Position numbers and translations under genes: made by a program. The notes under the pieces are model-generated. The model did no database searches. It had not been told where the DNA came from and saw only the letters and a program-made list of their open reading frames with translations. Shown one piece after another: positions 7,911 to 15,638 of a stretch of 37,674 nt of DNA. Each line of letters begins with the position of its first letter. Position 1 is the first letter of the stretch. This DNA is from Prevotella sp. CAG:1320 (GTDB lineage Bacteria; Bacteroidota; Bacteroidia; Bacteroidales; Bacteroidaceae), in NCBI GenBank assembly GCA_000435635.1, contig FR882094.1, positions 1 to 37,674 on the forward strand, given 5' to 3'.

Positions 7911-9032
7911 TTATTTCTTCAATTGGATGGGCAGGTCTACTATGCCCTTGGGCTTGTCCGTCGCACGGGTAGTCCTGGATTTGTTCTTCTTGGGGCCAGG
8001 CATCAATGGGCTATAGTAAAGCACTTGTCTTACCCGATAGGCTTGATCCTCGGTGAAATCCTCACTATAGCAATAAGCGTAGTCCATAATGTTGGTGGCC
8101 TCATATTCCTCTCCGTCACAGGGTTCCCGCCTTACCAGTTCTTTCAATGAGCGCTTGTCCTCTGGAGTGGCCTCGTTATAAGCGGCCACCCACTCATTAT
8201 ATCTTAACTGGTTGTAGGAAGGCGTGTCCTCACAATAATCGGTGTCTTCACAAGCGTCTTCATTGCCATCCACCTCGGAGAAAACGTGATGCAAGCCAAG
8301 GAAATGCCCCAATTCATGAGCCAAGGTGGCCACCATGTCAGTGGTATAATACATCTGCCGCTCAGCGTCACTATATCTGTCGTCCGAGTGCTTGTCCGCG
8401 TAAAGACTGTTGATAGAAACGCAATAGGCGAAATTGATGTTGTCTTTGGTCAGATAGGCATTGTTGTTCTTGGTCAGTCCCTCTATATCGGGTTGACCCG
8501 CCGCGGCATAATAGGGCATGTGGCTGATGCCCAACGTCACGGCCTCTCCCAATTCGTCTTCCTGAAAGTTATAGACCATCACGTTCACGTAGTCATTCGG
8601 TTCCCACAGGTATTGCCAATTGCCTTGGGCACCTCCCTTGTCGTTCATGAAATCATAGGGATCTATGGGGTAGGCTGCATGATACTTACGGTATTCCACG
8701 CCTGGGAAGGGTAAAGCCTTTCCCTGTTCATCTGTCTGGGCGGGCACGAACCTCACTTTCATGTTCACGCTCTTGGCGTAAATTCCTCCTTGGTAAAGTT
8801 CGTTGACATGTTCCAACGCTTCCCGCAACCATGCGGCATTGATATATTGCTTGGGGTCACTGGAATTAGCATAGAGCACGTGAAAGATGACGGGTATCTC
8901 GTAGACGTAGTCTTCACTGATAGAGGTCACGTCTGGGGCGGGAGGCTTTATGCCGCCACCCTCATCGTCACTGCCACATCCCGCCAACAGCGCAATCAGC
9001 AACGCGAAAAAAACAAGGAAACGACTTCTCAT
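7911..9032 (-). CDS. Metzincin zinc metalloproteinase lipoprotein
   Basis: This 373-residue protein starts with a lipoprotein signal (lipobox LLAGC, lipidated C19). Right after the cysteine comes GSDDE, an acidic stretch resembling the Bacteroidota signal for display on the outer surface. The zinc site HELGHFLGLHH is at residues 239-249 and the Met-turn NIMDY at 314-318, which places it among metzincins, close to the pappalysin-like M43 group; it matches what I know as the BF0631-type lipoprotein family of Bacteroides. A Cys-rich acidic segment lies between the two (258-270) and may bind calcium or form disulfides. It is the first gene of the six-gene operon and has its own -7 element. Substrate is unknown; a maturation role for surface proteins is conceivable but unproven. 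Confidence 0.88.
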   Translation of the reverse strand: MRSRFLVFFALLIALLAGCGSDDEGGGIKPPAPDVTSISEDYVYEIPVIFHVLYANSSDPKQYINAAWLREALEHVNELYQGGIYAKSVNMKVRFVPAQTDEQGKALPFPGVEYRKYHAAYPIDPYDFMNDKGGAQGNWQYLWEPNDYVNVMVYNFQEDELGEAVTLGISHMPYYAAAGQPDIEGLTKNNNAYLTKDNINFAYCVSINSLYADKHSDDRYSDAERQMYYTTDMVATLAHELGHFLGLHHVFSEVDGNEDACEDTDYCEDTPSYNQLRYNEWVAAYNEATPEDKRSLKELVRREPCDGEEYEATNIMDYAYCYSEDFTEDQAYRVRQVLYYSPLMPGPKKNKSRTTRATDKPKGIVDLPIQLKK

Positions 9033-9070
9033 ATGGAACTTACTCTGAAATGTAAAATGGTTGCCGCCTG

Positions 9071-9078
9071 CAAATATA
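9071..9078 (-). promoter_or_regulatory. -7 element of the metzincin-aroA-porW-porX-tsaE operon
   Basis: On the minus strand this reads TATATTTG, an exact match to TAnnTTTG. No TTG is found 19-21 bases further upstream, so the promoter may be weak or need an activator. The leader would be about 33 bases. No other convincing promoter was seen inside the operon. Confidence 0.5.
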
Positions 9079-9436
9079 CGAATTATTTTCCATACCGCTA
9101 TGCCTTCATGGCAAAATATGCCGAATACCCGCCACTGTGAAACGCTCTTCTCGCATCTGGAAAACCAAAAGGCTACGAAATCGTAAGCATCACATTAAAA
9201 AGATATTTATCCATCTATAAATGAAAAGGGAGCCCCAAACTGAAACCAAGCATATACGGGAAAAAACGTTTCAATATGTAAGCACGAGACAAAAGAAAAT
9301 CAATAATGGGACAAAACGATTTTGTCAAACTGAAAGTTGTGTGCGCTAAAAAGTTTGATTTCAAATTGAAAGTAAAGAGACAAATTACAACTCTTTTTTG
9401 GCCAAAAATATATTATAAAATAGTGTTAAGAAAAGA
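9079..9436. other. AT-rich intergenic region between divergent promoters
   Basis: No gene seen. Two structures may be regulatory: a perfect inverted repeat GACAAAA-CGA-TTTTGTC at 9310-9326, and a 13-base direct repeat TCAAAyTGAAAGT at 9325-9337 and 9361-9373, spaced by 36 bases. Both lie 60-130 bases upstream of the promoter for the secreted MORN-like protein. Confidence 0.45.
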
Positions 9437-9466
9437 TTGTACTTACAAAAAATCATAGTATATTTG
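9437..9466 (+). promoter_or_regulatory. Promoter of the MORN-like secreted protein gene
   Basis: TTG at 9437-9439 and TATATTTG at 9459-9466 are separated by 19 bases, a full match to the Bacteroidota primary promoter. Transcription should start near 9472, giving a leader of about 37 bases. Confidence 0.7.
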
Positions 9467-9508
9467 CAGTACCAAAACAAAAACGTATAACATAAAAACC
9501 TAAAGCAT

Positions 9509-10015
9509 ATGAAACGTGTAATATTAGTCTCAATGATGGCTTTGCTGGCCGTTGTATGTTATGGCCGCAAGCGTATCCAAAACGCCACCGTTGTAGGTGA
9601 CACCATCTACTACGCTGAGAACATGATGCATGCGGCTAGCGCAGACCAAGCCAACTACTATAGAATCCTGATGACCACAGGCACCGGGCTCAACAAGCAA
9701 GACGTGTTCGCCGATTACTACATGGACGGTACGCTGAGAGCTGAAGGTGGCTACAAGTTCATTGACTTGGGTGATGACCGCAACACCATATGGGATGGTC
9801 AGGTCACCACTTACTACGTGAACGGCAAGGAGAAATGGAACGGCAAGTATGTCAACGGCAAACGCGAGGGCTATTTCACCCTGCAACTGCGTGAAGGCGG
9901 CGTGGCCGTGGTACAGTTCTTGAACGGAGAGTCGGTTTACGACTACTTCACGGTGACCAAGAAAGACGGCACCATCGAGAAACGCCCATTGGAAGACATT
10001 CGATCTCTCTTATAA
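9509..10015 (+). CDS. Secreted MORN-repeat-like protein
   Basis: The 168-residue product has an N-terminal signal (about residues 1-19, hydrophobic core followed by a small residue before RKRI) and no lipobox, so it is probably periplasmic or secreted. The middle holds three copies of a beta-hairpin pattern typical of MORN-like repeats: DYYMDGTLRAEGGY, TYYVNGKEKWNGKY and VNGKREGYFTLQL. No enzymatic motif is visible. It is a single-gene unit with a strong promoter and a strong terminator. Bacteroidales genomes carry many small proteins of this kind with unknown roles, and I cannot assign a function. No type IX secretion C-terminal domain is visible. Confidence 0.75.
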   Translation: MKRVILVSMMALLAVVCYGRKRIQNATVVGDTIYYAENMMHAASADQANYYRILMTTGTGLNKQDVFADYYMDGTLRAEGGYKFIDLGDDRNTIWDGQVTTYYVNGKEKWNGKYVNGKREGYFTLQLREGGVAVVQFLNGESVYDYFTVTKKDGTIEKRPLEDIRSLL

Positions 10016-10048
10016 ATTTATTTTGTTGATAGTAAAGATTTCATAGAA

Positions 10049-10079
10049 GGAGGCACTCCGTGAGGAGCGCCTCCTTTTT
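10049..10079 (+). terminator. Intrinsic terminator after the MORN-like gene
   Basis: An 11-base-pair GC-rich stem with one mismatch (10049-10059 with 10064-10074) around GTGA is followed directly by TTTTT. It lies 33 bases after the stop codon. Confidence 0.85.
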
Positions 10080-10136
10080 CGTACCCATCTTTTTTCCTAT
10101 TCCTCGCGCGCAATATATAATAAAGGTATATTCGGC

Positions 10137-10955
10137 TCACAAGCCACGGGCCTTGTATATCTTTTCCTTGGCATCATTGATCTCCTGGAACTTCTTCTCG
10201 GCCGCCCGCCTTACGTCTTCCCCTAAAGCGGCGACCTTATCAGGATGGTGGCGCAACGCCATCTTACGATAAGCGGCTTTCACTTCAGCATCAGTGGCGG
10301 AAGGGCTGACACCCAAGATACGGTAAGCATTCTCCAGGTCCGCGGCGGAAGAAGAGGAACCCGAACGGCCCATGCTGAGCATCTGCTCCAACTCCGCCAG
10401 CGAAATGCCCAAGTGTACCGTGATTTCCCGCAAGGCATTTACCTCCTCTGTCACCACCACTCCATCTGCCTTGGCCAGCATCACCAGGAAGCTGAGCAGC
10501 TGCAAGCGTTGCTCGTAAGGCATATTGGCCGCTATCTGTCCGCAGCTGTCACAGATGACGGAGCGGTATTGCTCCACTCCCATCTGGTTTTGCTGCTGGA
10601 AAAGCTTCAACAATATCTCTTCCCCTTGCACCTGCGCCGCCATGCCGAAGTTGTTGCGCAAGAAGCGGCGCACAGCCTCCATCTCAGAGTGCATCACCTT
10701 GCCATCTGCCTTGATGATATAGGAAGCCAACACCAAAAGGGAAAACATGAATGAGTTGCGCTGCCCCTCATACATGCGACGACGGCGATACGCATCCGCG
10801 TCGCCATATTCTTGGTTGTTGTATTGGCGGTCATCTTGGTTCACCTTATCCAACCCATAATCGAACAGGGAACCCAGCGCAAAGCCCGTCAACGCCCCTA
10901 GCGGCCCTCCAGAGATAAATCCCAGGAAGCCGCCTATCCATTTACCCATAGCCAT
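10137..10955 (-). CDS. djlA: DjlA-like co-chaperone (TerB and J domains)
   Basis: This 272-residue protein has a Gly-rich hydrophobic N-terminus (residues 5-32) that may anchor it in the membrane, a TerB-like helical domain (about 66-195) with the two KADG segments at 82-85 and 162-165, a Ser-rich linker, and a C-terminal J domain (about 208-272) with the HPD tripeptide at 237-239. This order is that of DjlA, a membrane-anchored partner that stimulates the DnaK ATPase. The start is 8 bases after the MaoC stop, so both form an operon. The symbol follows domain order; sequence similarity to the E. coli protein is modest outside the J domain. Confidence 0.82.
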   Translation of the reverse strand: MAMGKWIGGFLGFISGGPLGALTGFALGSLFDYGLDKVNQDDRQYNNQEYGDADAYRRRRMYEGQRNSFMFSLLVLASYIIKADGKVMHSEMEAVRRFLRNNFGMAAQVQGEEILLKLFQQQNQMGVEQYRSVICDSCGQIAANMPYEQRLQLLSFLVMLAKADGVVVTEEVNALREITVHLGISLAELEQMLSMGRSGSSSSAADLENAYRILGVSPSATDAEVKAAYRKMALRHHPDKVAALGEDVRRAAEKKFQEINDAKEKIYKARGL

Positions 10956-10963
10956 AGGCTAAG

Positions 10964-11428
10964 CTACTCGAAGTAATACAGGAAAGTGGCGATACCCGAC
11001 AAGGCTGGCTTGCGCTCGCCTTCTATCTCTATCTTGAACTCGATGCCTACCTTGCATGTGCCACGCAAATTGGCGATACCATGCAAGCTGCAAGTGAGAC
11101 GCACGCGGCTGCCCGTGATGACAGGTGTGCCAAACTTCATCTTGTCCATGCCATAGTTGACCATCATCTTCAGATTGTGCACCTCGATAATCTGGTTCCA
11201 CATATAAGGCAAGAGCGAAAGCGTGAGGTAGCCGTGGGCTATAGTGCTCTTATAAGGGCTCTCGCGCTTGGCGCGTTCCACGTCTATATGTATCCATTGA
11301 GGATCGAGCGTAGCGTCAGCGAACTTATTAATGCGCTCCTGGTCAATCTGCAACCACTCTGACTCTCCTAACTTCTCGCCCAGATGAGCGGCGAACTCCT
11401 CGTAAGAACTGATGATTAATTTGTCCAT
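10964..11428 (-). CDS. MaoC-family (R)-hydratase-like protein
   Basis: The 154-residue protein is a single hot-dog fold of the MaoC/PhaJ type. The hydratase motif is present: ADATLDPQWIHID holds the catalytic Asp and His pair, followed by HGYLTLSL. The length fits single-domain (R)-specific enoyl-CoA hydratases, which hydrate trans-2-enoyl thioesters. The actual substrate (CoA or ACP ester) cannot be read from the sequence. It leads a two-gene operon with the DjlA-like gene and has a promoter about 45 bases upstream. Confidence 0.85.
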   Translation of the reverse strand: MDKLIISSYEEFAAHLGEKLGESEWLQIDQERINKFADATLDPQWIHIDVERAKRESPYKSTIAHGYLTLSLLPYMWNQIIEVHNLKMMVNYGMDKMKFGTPVITGSRVRLTCSLHGIANLRGTCKVGIEFKIEIEGERKPALSGIATFLYYFE

Positions 11429-11472
11429 TTCAAGTTATTGATTAATGTTGATTGATGACTTAAAAATTTTGG

Positions 11473-11503
11473 TAAAGGTACGAAGAAATCCACAATCTGC
11501 CAA
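11473..11503 (-). promoter_or_regulatory. Promoter of the MaoC-djlA operon
   Basis: On the minus strand, TTG (11501-11503) is followed after 20 bases by TACCTTTA (11473-11480), one mismatch from TAnnTTTG. The predicted leader is about 38 bases. Confidence 0.5.
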
Positions 11504-11543
11504 AAAAAGTGCCACAAATCGCGCATAATTTCGAAATTATTCG

Positions 11544-11551
11544 TATTTTTG
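11544..11551 (+). promoter_or_regulatory. -7 element of the TrpB2-type gene
   Basis: TATTTTTG matches TAnnTTTG exactly. No good TTG lies 20 bases upstream. Transcription from here would begin near 11557, which rules out an in-frame TTG at 11549 as start and supports the ATG at 11582. Confidence 0.5.
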
Positions 11552-11581
11552 TGCCATATTACATTTAATTATCTTACTATC

Positions 11582-12943
11582 ATGAGACAAAAAAAGTTTA
11601 TTTTACAAGAGAAGGACATCCCTACGCAGTGGTATAATATACAGGCGGACATGAAAAACAAGCCCATGCCCCCTCTCAACCCTGCCACCCATAAGCCCGT
11701 GACAGTAGACGACCTAAGTCGCATATTCGCCCGCGAATGTTCCATACAAGAGCTGGACACCGAGCATGCCTGGATAGACATCCCCGAGGAAGTACGCGAC
11801 AAGTATACCTACTATCGTTCCACACCCCTGGTAAGAGCCTATGGGCTGGAGCAGGCACTGGACACGCCCGCACACATCTATTTCAAGAACGAGTCCACCA
11901 ACCCGCTGGGATCCCACAAAATCAATTCCGCCCTGGCGCAGTGCTACTACTGCAAGCAGGAAGGAGATACCAACGTGACCACAGAGACAGGAGCCGGACA
12001 GTGGGGTGCCGCGTTGGCCTACGCCGCCAAGCTCTACGGATTGGAGTGCGCCGTCTACCAAGTGAAAATCACGATGCAACAGAAGCCTTATCGATCCAGC
12101 ATCATGCGCACCTTCGGGGCGCACGTGGAAGGCTCGCCTTCCATGAGTACCCGTGCCGGCAAGGACATTATCACTCGCGACCCGAATCATCCAGGCTCAT
12201 TGGGAACAGCCATCAGCGAAGCTGTCGAGCTGGCTACAACTACGCCCAATTGCAAATATACACTCGGTTCCGTGCTTAACCACGTGGCACTCCACCAGAC
12301 CGTCATCGGACTGGAAGCGGAAAAGCAAATGGAAATGGCGGGTGAATATCCCGACACCATCATCGCTTGCTTCGGTGGAGGAAGTAACTTCGGTGGACTG
12401 GCTTTCCCCTTCATGCGCCACACCATCAAGGATGGAAGAAAAACGGAATACATAGCCGCAGAGCCAGAGAGCTGCCCCAAGCTGACCCGTGGAAAGTTCG
12501 AATATGACTTCGGAGACGAGGCGGGATACACGCCATTGCTACCCATGTATACCTTGGGACATGACTTCAAGCCTGCCAACATTCACGCTGGCGGCCTTCG
12601 CTACCATGGCGCGGGCGTAATCATCAGTCAATTGCTGAAAGACAAATACATGTATGGTGTGGATATCCCGCAACTGGAAAGTTTCGACGCAGGCATGCTC
12701 TTCGCCCAAACAGAAGGCATCATCCCCGCCCCAGAGAGTTGCCATGCCATCGCCGCAACCATACGCGAGGCGAAAAAGGCCAAGGAAGCGGGCCAGGAAA
12801 AGGTGATACTCTTCGGCTTGAGCGGCCATGGTCTCATCGACATGCCTTCCTATACGCAATACATAGACGGAGACTTGCGTGACTACGCCCTCTCCGACGA
12901 GGAGCTGGCTGCCTCGTTGAGCAAGGTGCCGAAAGTGATGTAA
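11582..12943 (+). CDS. trpB: TrpB2-type tryptophan synthase beta-like enzyme
   Basis: This 453-residue PLP enzyme has the features of the TrpB2 branch: a long N-terminal extension before YYRSTPL (78-83), the PLP lysine K113 in NPLGSHKINS, the substrate loop TETGAGQWG (134-142) and the phosphate-binding GGGSN (265-269). Classical TrpB is about 50 residues shorter. TrpB2 enzymes make tryptophan from indole and serine, and can do so without TrpA. No trp gene lies nearby, so it may salvage free indole or act in another beta-replacement reaction. The start is set by the ATG that follows the -7 element, because an upstream in-frame TTG falls inside that element. Confidence 0.93.
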   Translation: MRQKKFILQEKDIPTQWYNIQADMKNKPMPPLNPATHKPVTVDDLSRIFARECSIQELDTEHAWIDIPEEVRDKYTYYRSTPLVRAYGLEQALDTPAHIYFKNESTNPLGSHKINSALAQCYYCKQEGDTNVTTETGAGQWGAALAYAAKLYGLECAVYQVKITMQQKPYRSSIMRTFGAHVEGSPSMSTRAGKDIITRDPNHPGSLGTAISEAVELATTTPNCKYTLGSVLNHVALHQTVIGLEAEKQMEMAGEYPDTIIACFGGGSNFGGLAFPFMRHTIKDGRKTEYIAAEPESCPKLTRGKFEYDFGDEAGYTPLLPMYTLGHDFKPANIHAGGLRYHGAGVIISQLLKDKYMYGVDIPQLESFDAGMLFAQTEGIIPAPESCHAIAATIREAKKAKEAGQEKVILFGLSGHGLIDMPSYTQYIDGDLRDYALSDEELAASLSKVPKVM

Positions 12944-12949
12944 AAAGGG

Positions 12950-13037
12950 GTACTACTCCTTTTCTATATCAGTAGTACTGAAATCGAAAGTCAGTACTAC
13001 TGATATTTCATTTCAGTACTACCGTGTTTTTCTCGCA
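12950..13037. repeat. Palindromic repeat array with 22-base period
   Basis: Four units begin with GTACTAC or its inverse GTAGTAC at 12950, 12972, 12994 and 13016, an exact 22-base step. The conserved core is the 13-base near-palindrome TCAGTA(C/G)TACTGA, separated by variable segments of about 9 bases. Units 2 and 3 face each other and form a perfect 14-base-pair hairpin (12968-12981 with 12991-13004). The array fills the space between the convergent TrpB2 and esterase genes and may end both transcripts, though its regular period is not needed for that. Confidence 0.8.
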
Positions 13038-13059
13038 AAAACACAGCACACAATTTTCC

Positions 13060-13908
13060 TTACTCTCCAGGCAGCTGGCTGGAGAAGTAAAGCAAGGCAT
13101 CTCGCAAGGCGAGCCGCCAATAATTCCAGTCATGTCCTCCCGACTTTATGCGCAACTCATAGGGGATAGCCTGCTTGCGAAAGCTGGATATCAGGTCTAT
13201 GTTCGCGTCATAGGTGAAGTCCTTGTCACCGCAATCAATAAACCAATGGACGGTTTTCCAGGCCTCCACACCGGCTTCCGAACCATTCGCAATCGTGAGA
13301 ATGGGATTGTAATCATCCACCAACTTCTGCCGCCAAGGGGCGGAAGGGTCATTCTTCAAGAACTCCAAGGGCTGGGCACGCAAATAGCTGCTCATGCCAT
13401 AAACTACATTAAAAAGGTCAGGATGAAGCACGCCATATACAACCGCAGCTCCACCTCCCATCGAGAACCCCGCCACAGAACGATACGCCTTACCGGGCTT
13501 TATCCGATAGGTACGCTCAATATAGGGCATGAACTCACGGAACATGAAATCCTCATAACGCCAATGGTCTGCGTTAAACCATATCATGTTGTCTTTGTTG
13601 GCCTCAGGGCAAACTACGACCATCTCTTCCATCTGCCCACAGGCTATCAAACTATCCGCCAAATGGGAAAGCCCTCCATACTGTTCCCAGTCGGTATTGG
13701 AACAGCCTCCACCATGTAGCAAATAGAGAATGGGATAAGTTTTTGCCTTGTCTTCCTCATAGCTGGGAGGCAGATAGATGGAATACTCTCGTTCGGTGAT
13801 GCCTCGCAGCGATGCGCAGGGCATAGTAGCGCGCGTCACCATGCCCTGTGCCAACATAGGCAGGCAACAAAGCCAAGCCATCAAGAAAAGAGCTACTTGT
13901 TTTTTCAT
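13060..13908 (-). CDS. Secreted esterase of the feruloyl esterase / esterase D type
   Basis: The 282-residue protein has a cleavable signal (residues 1-21, ending LAQG) and an alpha/beta-hydrolase fold. The oxyanion segment LLHGGG is at 63-68, the nucleophile S149 in GFSMGG, a likely acid at D228 and the histidine H259 in GGHDWNYW, a motif seen in feruloyl and acetyl xylan esterases of the XynZ group. It probably removes ester groups from plant polysaccharides in the periplasm or outside. The start is 49 bases after the nadB stop, so it may be read from the nadB promoter. S-formylglutathione hydrolase-like enzymes share the fold, but those are cytoplasmic. Confidence 0.85.
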   Translation of the reverse strand: MKKQVALFLMAWLCCLPMLAQGMVTRATMPCASLRGITEREYSIYLPPSYEEDKAKTYPILYLLHGGGCSNTDWEQYGGLSHLADSLIACGQMEEMVVVCPEANKDNMIWFNADHWRYEDFMFREFMPYIERTYRIKPGKAYRSVAGFSMGGGAAVVYGVLHPDLFNVVYGMSSYLRAQPLEFLKNDPSAPWRQKLVDDYNPILTIANGSEAGVEAWKTVHWFIDCGDKDFTYDANIDLISSFRKQAIPYELRIKSGGHDWNYWRLALRDALLYFSSQLPGE

Positions 13909-13957
13909 TGTCTTTGAGTTCTGCGTTTCCGTTTACATTTTCATCACCACCCGAAAC

Positions 13958-15547
13958 TTATTTTTTGTCATAAGCATGAACGGGATAGTCTATCGTGAAA
14001 TGGAGTCCGCGGCTCTCCTTGCGCTCTATAGCCATGCGTGTAATGAGGTAACCCACGTTAATCATGTTGCGCAACTCACAGATATCACGACTGGCCTTAA
14101 CGCGCTTAAACAGCCGCTCGGTCTCCTCGTAAAGCATGTCAAGCCTGTCCCAAGCGCGCTTCAGGCGAAGGTCGGAACGCACGATGCCCACATAGTTGCT
14201 CATGATTTCCCCCACTTCCTTTACGCTTTGGGTGATAAGCACCTTCTCCTCGTTGGTCATGGTACCCTCGTCATTCCATTGGGGCACTTTCTCATTGAAA
14301 TCGTAGTCATCTACATGCTCCAGGCTATGCCTTGCGGCGGCATCAGCATAGACTACGGCCTCTATCAAGGAATTGCTGGCCAAGCGGTTGCCGCCATGCA
14401 GACCCGTGCAAGAACACTCACCTATGGCATAAAGCCGCTCAATACTAGAACATCCATTGAGATCTACCTTGATGCCGCCACACATATAATGGGCAGCGGG
14501 GCGCACGGGGATATAGTCTTTGGTGATATCTATGCCGATGGACAGGCACTTGGCGTAGATATTGGGGAAATGATGTTTGGTCTCGGAAGGATTCTTGTGG
14601 GTGACATCCAGGCAGACATGGTCAAGGCCATGGATTTTCATCTCCTTGTCAATGGCCCTTGCCACGATGTCGCGAGGAGCCAAGCTCAAACGCTTGTCAT
14701 ATTTCTCCATGAAACTCTCGCCGTTGGGCAGTCTCAAAATACCGCCATAACCGCGCATAGCCTCGGTAATGAGGAAAGCGGGATGGGTTTCGCCTTGATG
14801 GTAGAGGGCTGTAGGATGGAATTGCACGAACTCCATACCTTCCACGGTGCCCTTGGCACGATAAACCATCGCCTCGCCATCGCCAGTGGCTATGACAGGA
14901 TTAGTCGTGGTTTGGTAAACAGCACCACAGCCACCCGTACACATCACGGTGACCTTGCTGAGGTAAGTATCCACTTTCTGGGTGTCTGGATTCAGCACAT
15001 AGGCACCATAACAATATATATAAGGTGTACGGCGCGTTACGCGTGCGCCTAGATGGTGTTGCGTGATAATCTCCACGGCGAAATGATTCTCCTTGATATC
15101 AATATCGGGATTATTGCGCACGGCTTCCATCAGTCCACGTTGTATCTCCGCGCCCGTGTCGTCGGCATGATGCAAAATGCGGAACTCAGAATGTCCTCCC
15201 TCGCGATGCAAGTCATATTTTCCGTCTTGCTGCTTGTCGAAATGCACGCCCCAGTTCACCAACTCCTTGATTTGCTCTGGAGCGCGTTTCACCACTTGTT
15301 CCACTGCCCTGCGGTCGCTGATATAGTCTCCCGCTATCATCGTGTCTTCTATATGCTTCTCGAAGTCATCCACTTCCAGATTGGTGACAGAGGCTACACC
15401 ACCTTGGGCAAAAGAAGTGTTGGCTTCATCCAACTGGGTCTTGCATATCATGCACACTTTACCTTTGTGCGCTCTGGCTACTTTCAGGGCGTAACTCATA
15501 CCGGCCACACCTGCGCCGATAATCAAGAAATCGTATTTGTAAACCAT
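13958..15547 (-). CDS. nadB: L-aspartate oxidase
   Basis: NadB oxidises L-aspartate to iminoaspartate using FAD, the first step of bacterial NAD synthesis. The 529-residue length is normal. The FAD-binding IIGAGVAGMSYA lies at residues 9-20, the SFAQGGVASV loop follows, and the active-site segment PVRPAAHYMCGGI is intact. The C-terminal helical domain typical of the succinate dehydrogenase flavoprotein family is present, and the free-standing context, away from sdh-type genes, favours NadB. nadA and nadC are not in the window. A -7 element lies about 23 bases upstream. Confidence 0.95.
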   Translation of the reverse strand: MVYKYDFLIIGAGVAGMSYALKVARAHKGKVCMICKTQLDEANTSFAQGGVASVTNLEVDDFEKHIEDTMIAGDYISDRRAVEQVVKRAPEQIKELVNWGVHFDKQQDGKYDLHREGGHSEFRILHHADDTGAEIQRGLMEAVRNNPDIDIKENHFAVEIITQHHLGARVTRRTPYIYCYGAYVLNPDTQKVDTYLSKVTVMCTGGCGAVYQTTTNPVIATGDGEAMVYRAKGTVEGMEFVQFHPTALYHQGETHPAFLITEAMRGYGGILRLPNGESFMEKYDKRLSLAPRDIVARAIDKEMKIHGLDHVCLDVTHKNPSETKHHFPNIYAKCLSIGIDITKDYIPVRPAAHYMCGGIKVDLNGCSSIERLYAIGECSCTGLHGGNRLASNSLIEAVVYADAAARHSLEHVDDYDFNEKVPQWNDEGTMTNEEKVLITQSVKEVGEIMSNYVGIVRSDLRLKRAWDRLDMLYEETERLFKRVKASRDICELRNMINVGYLITRMAIERKESRGLHFTIDYPVHAYDKK

Positions 15548-15569
15548 CGCCTAGTATTTAATAATTATG

Positions 15570-15577
15570 CAAAAGTA
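15570..15577 (-). promoter_or_regulatory. -7 element of nadB
   Basis: The minus strand reads TACTTTTG, an exact TAnnTTTG match, ending 22 bases before the nadB start. No TTG at the expected -33 distance was found. Confidence 0.5.
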
Positions 15578-15619
15578 ACAATTAATCCGTAAACACACTG
15601 CGAAAAGGTATATTTTTTG

Positions 15620-15627
15620 TACTTTTG
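15620..15627 (+). promoter_or_regulatory. -7 element of the PH-like/PBP4 operon
   Basis: TACTTTTG matches TAnnTTTG. The ATG at 15639 is only 11 bases further, so the leader would be about 6 bases or less. No clear -33 TTG is present. Confidence 0.5.
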
Positions 15628-15638
15628 CAACCAAATTC

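Noticed and set aside
7911..9032. Metzincin as a type IX secretion cargo
   Set aside because: It has a lipoprotein signal, and no C-terminal sorting domain of the usual Ig-like type is visible, so it probably reaches the surface by the lipoprotein route.
11549..11581. Upstream TTG start for the TrpB2-type gene
   Set aside because: The codon lies inside the -7 promoter element, so it should not be in the mRNA.
12950..13037. CRISPR array
   Set aside because: The period is 22 bases with 7-9 base variable parts and palindromic cores; real repeats and spacers are each longer than 20 bases, and no cas gene is nearby. The same applies to 30217-30326.
13778..15052. 424-codon plus-strand open frame opposite nadB
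   Set aside because: It is antisense to a complete, unambiguous nadB and shows no domain.
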